Assembly (NCBI GenBank): GCA_015655035.1
Contig: JAATFS010000027.1
Location: 1 to 6,556, forward strand
Source of the DNA: Lysobacterales bacterium
GTDB lineage: Bacteria > Pseudomonadota > Gammaproteobacteria > Xanthomonadales > Xanthomonadaceae
DNA: 6,556 nt
Direction of reading: 5' to 3'
Shown here: piece after piece, positions 6,464 to 6,556 of the stretch
How the letters are laid out: every line of letters starts with the position of its first letter
How positions within the stretch are numbered: the first letter of the stretch is position 1
Position numbers and translations under genes: made by a program
Notes under the pieces: generated by a model
The model's input: the letters and a program-made list of their open reading frames with translations, nothing else
Told to the model about the DNA's origin: nothing
Databases searched by the model: none

Positions 6464-6556
6464 CTAGTGCGCTTGTGCCGGTTCCAACACAGGCCTTCCG
6501 GCGCCCGATTGGCGACCCTCGAGAAAATCCTGCGCGAAGCGTTGCAATACACCGCC
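6464..6556 (-). CDS. acnD: C-terminal end of AcnD, Fe/S-dependent 2-methylcitrate dehydratase (partial)
   Basis: Reading the minus strand from the window edge gives 30 codons in frame, GGVLQRFAQDFLE followed by a variable tail ending AQAH, then TAG at 6466-6464. The GGVLQRFAQDFL block matches the C-terminus of AcnD/AcnM proteins as I recall it. The [4Fe-4S] enzyme dehydrates 2-methylcitrate to 2-methylaconitate of the trans configuration, which PrpF then isomerises. Position supports the call: acnD directly precedes prpF in methylcitrate operons of Pseudomonas, Shewanella, Ralstonia and Xanthomonas. Only the last 30 residues are visible, so nothing can be said about the Fe-S ligands. The alternative is a chance frame, made unlikely by the match and the context. 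Confidence 0.8.
   Translation of the reverse strand, partial: GGVLQRFAQDFLEGRQSGAGRPVLEPAQAH

Noticed and set aside
6424..6552. Upstream extension of prpF by 43 residues
   Set aside because: It overlaps the acnD tail in another frame, and the residues do not match the conserved PrpF N-terminus that begins at 6423.
1..6556. CRISPR array, tRNA/rRNA, insertion sequence or phage attachment site
   Set aside because: No regularly spaced repeats, cloverleaf-like sequence, transposase motif or terminal inverted repeats were seen on either strand.

Overview
All genes called in this window lie on the minus strand, so it reads from right (6556) to left (1). Base composition is clearly GC-rich by eye. 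A methylcitrate-cycle cluster followed by a large TonB-dependent receptor and an exported nucleoside hydrolase fits a gammaproteobacterium of the Xanthomonadaceae (Xanthomonas or a close relative). This assignment rests on recalled family sequences and gene order, not on a database search.

Right part (6556 to 3668): the last 30 codons of acnD, then prpF (2-methylaconitate isomerase), then prpD (2-methylcitrate dehydratase). These genes act in the methylcitrate cycle, which converts propionyl-CoA plus oxaloacetate to pyruvate plus succinate. AcnD with PrpF, and PrpD, are two alternative routes from 2-methylcitrate to 2-methyl-cis-aconitate, and this genome carries both side by side. prpB, prpC and any regulator would lie to the right, outside the window.

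Middle (3667 to 1229): a 142-bp spacer holding an AT-rich, promoter-like island, then a complete TonB-dependent outer-membrane receptor with signal peptide, plug and barrel. A textbook Rho-independent terminator follows it (11-bp perfect stem, 8 T).

Left part (1228 to 1): an exported nucleoside hydrolase whose Shine-Dalgarno (SD) sequence directly abuts the T-tract of that terminator. A 172-bp spacer follows, then possibly the first 24 codons of another minus-strand membrane-anchored protein that runs off the left edge. Receptor plus exported hydrolase suggests a nucleoside-scavenging module (inference), probably independent of the propionate operon.

I found no convincing previously undescribed system. 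The points most worth a second look are the terminator fused to the hydrolase ribosome-binding site, the hydrolase active-site substitution, and the receptor-hydrolase pairing. No stretch over 300 bases lacks a gene.
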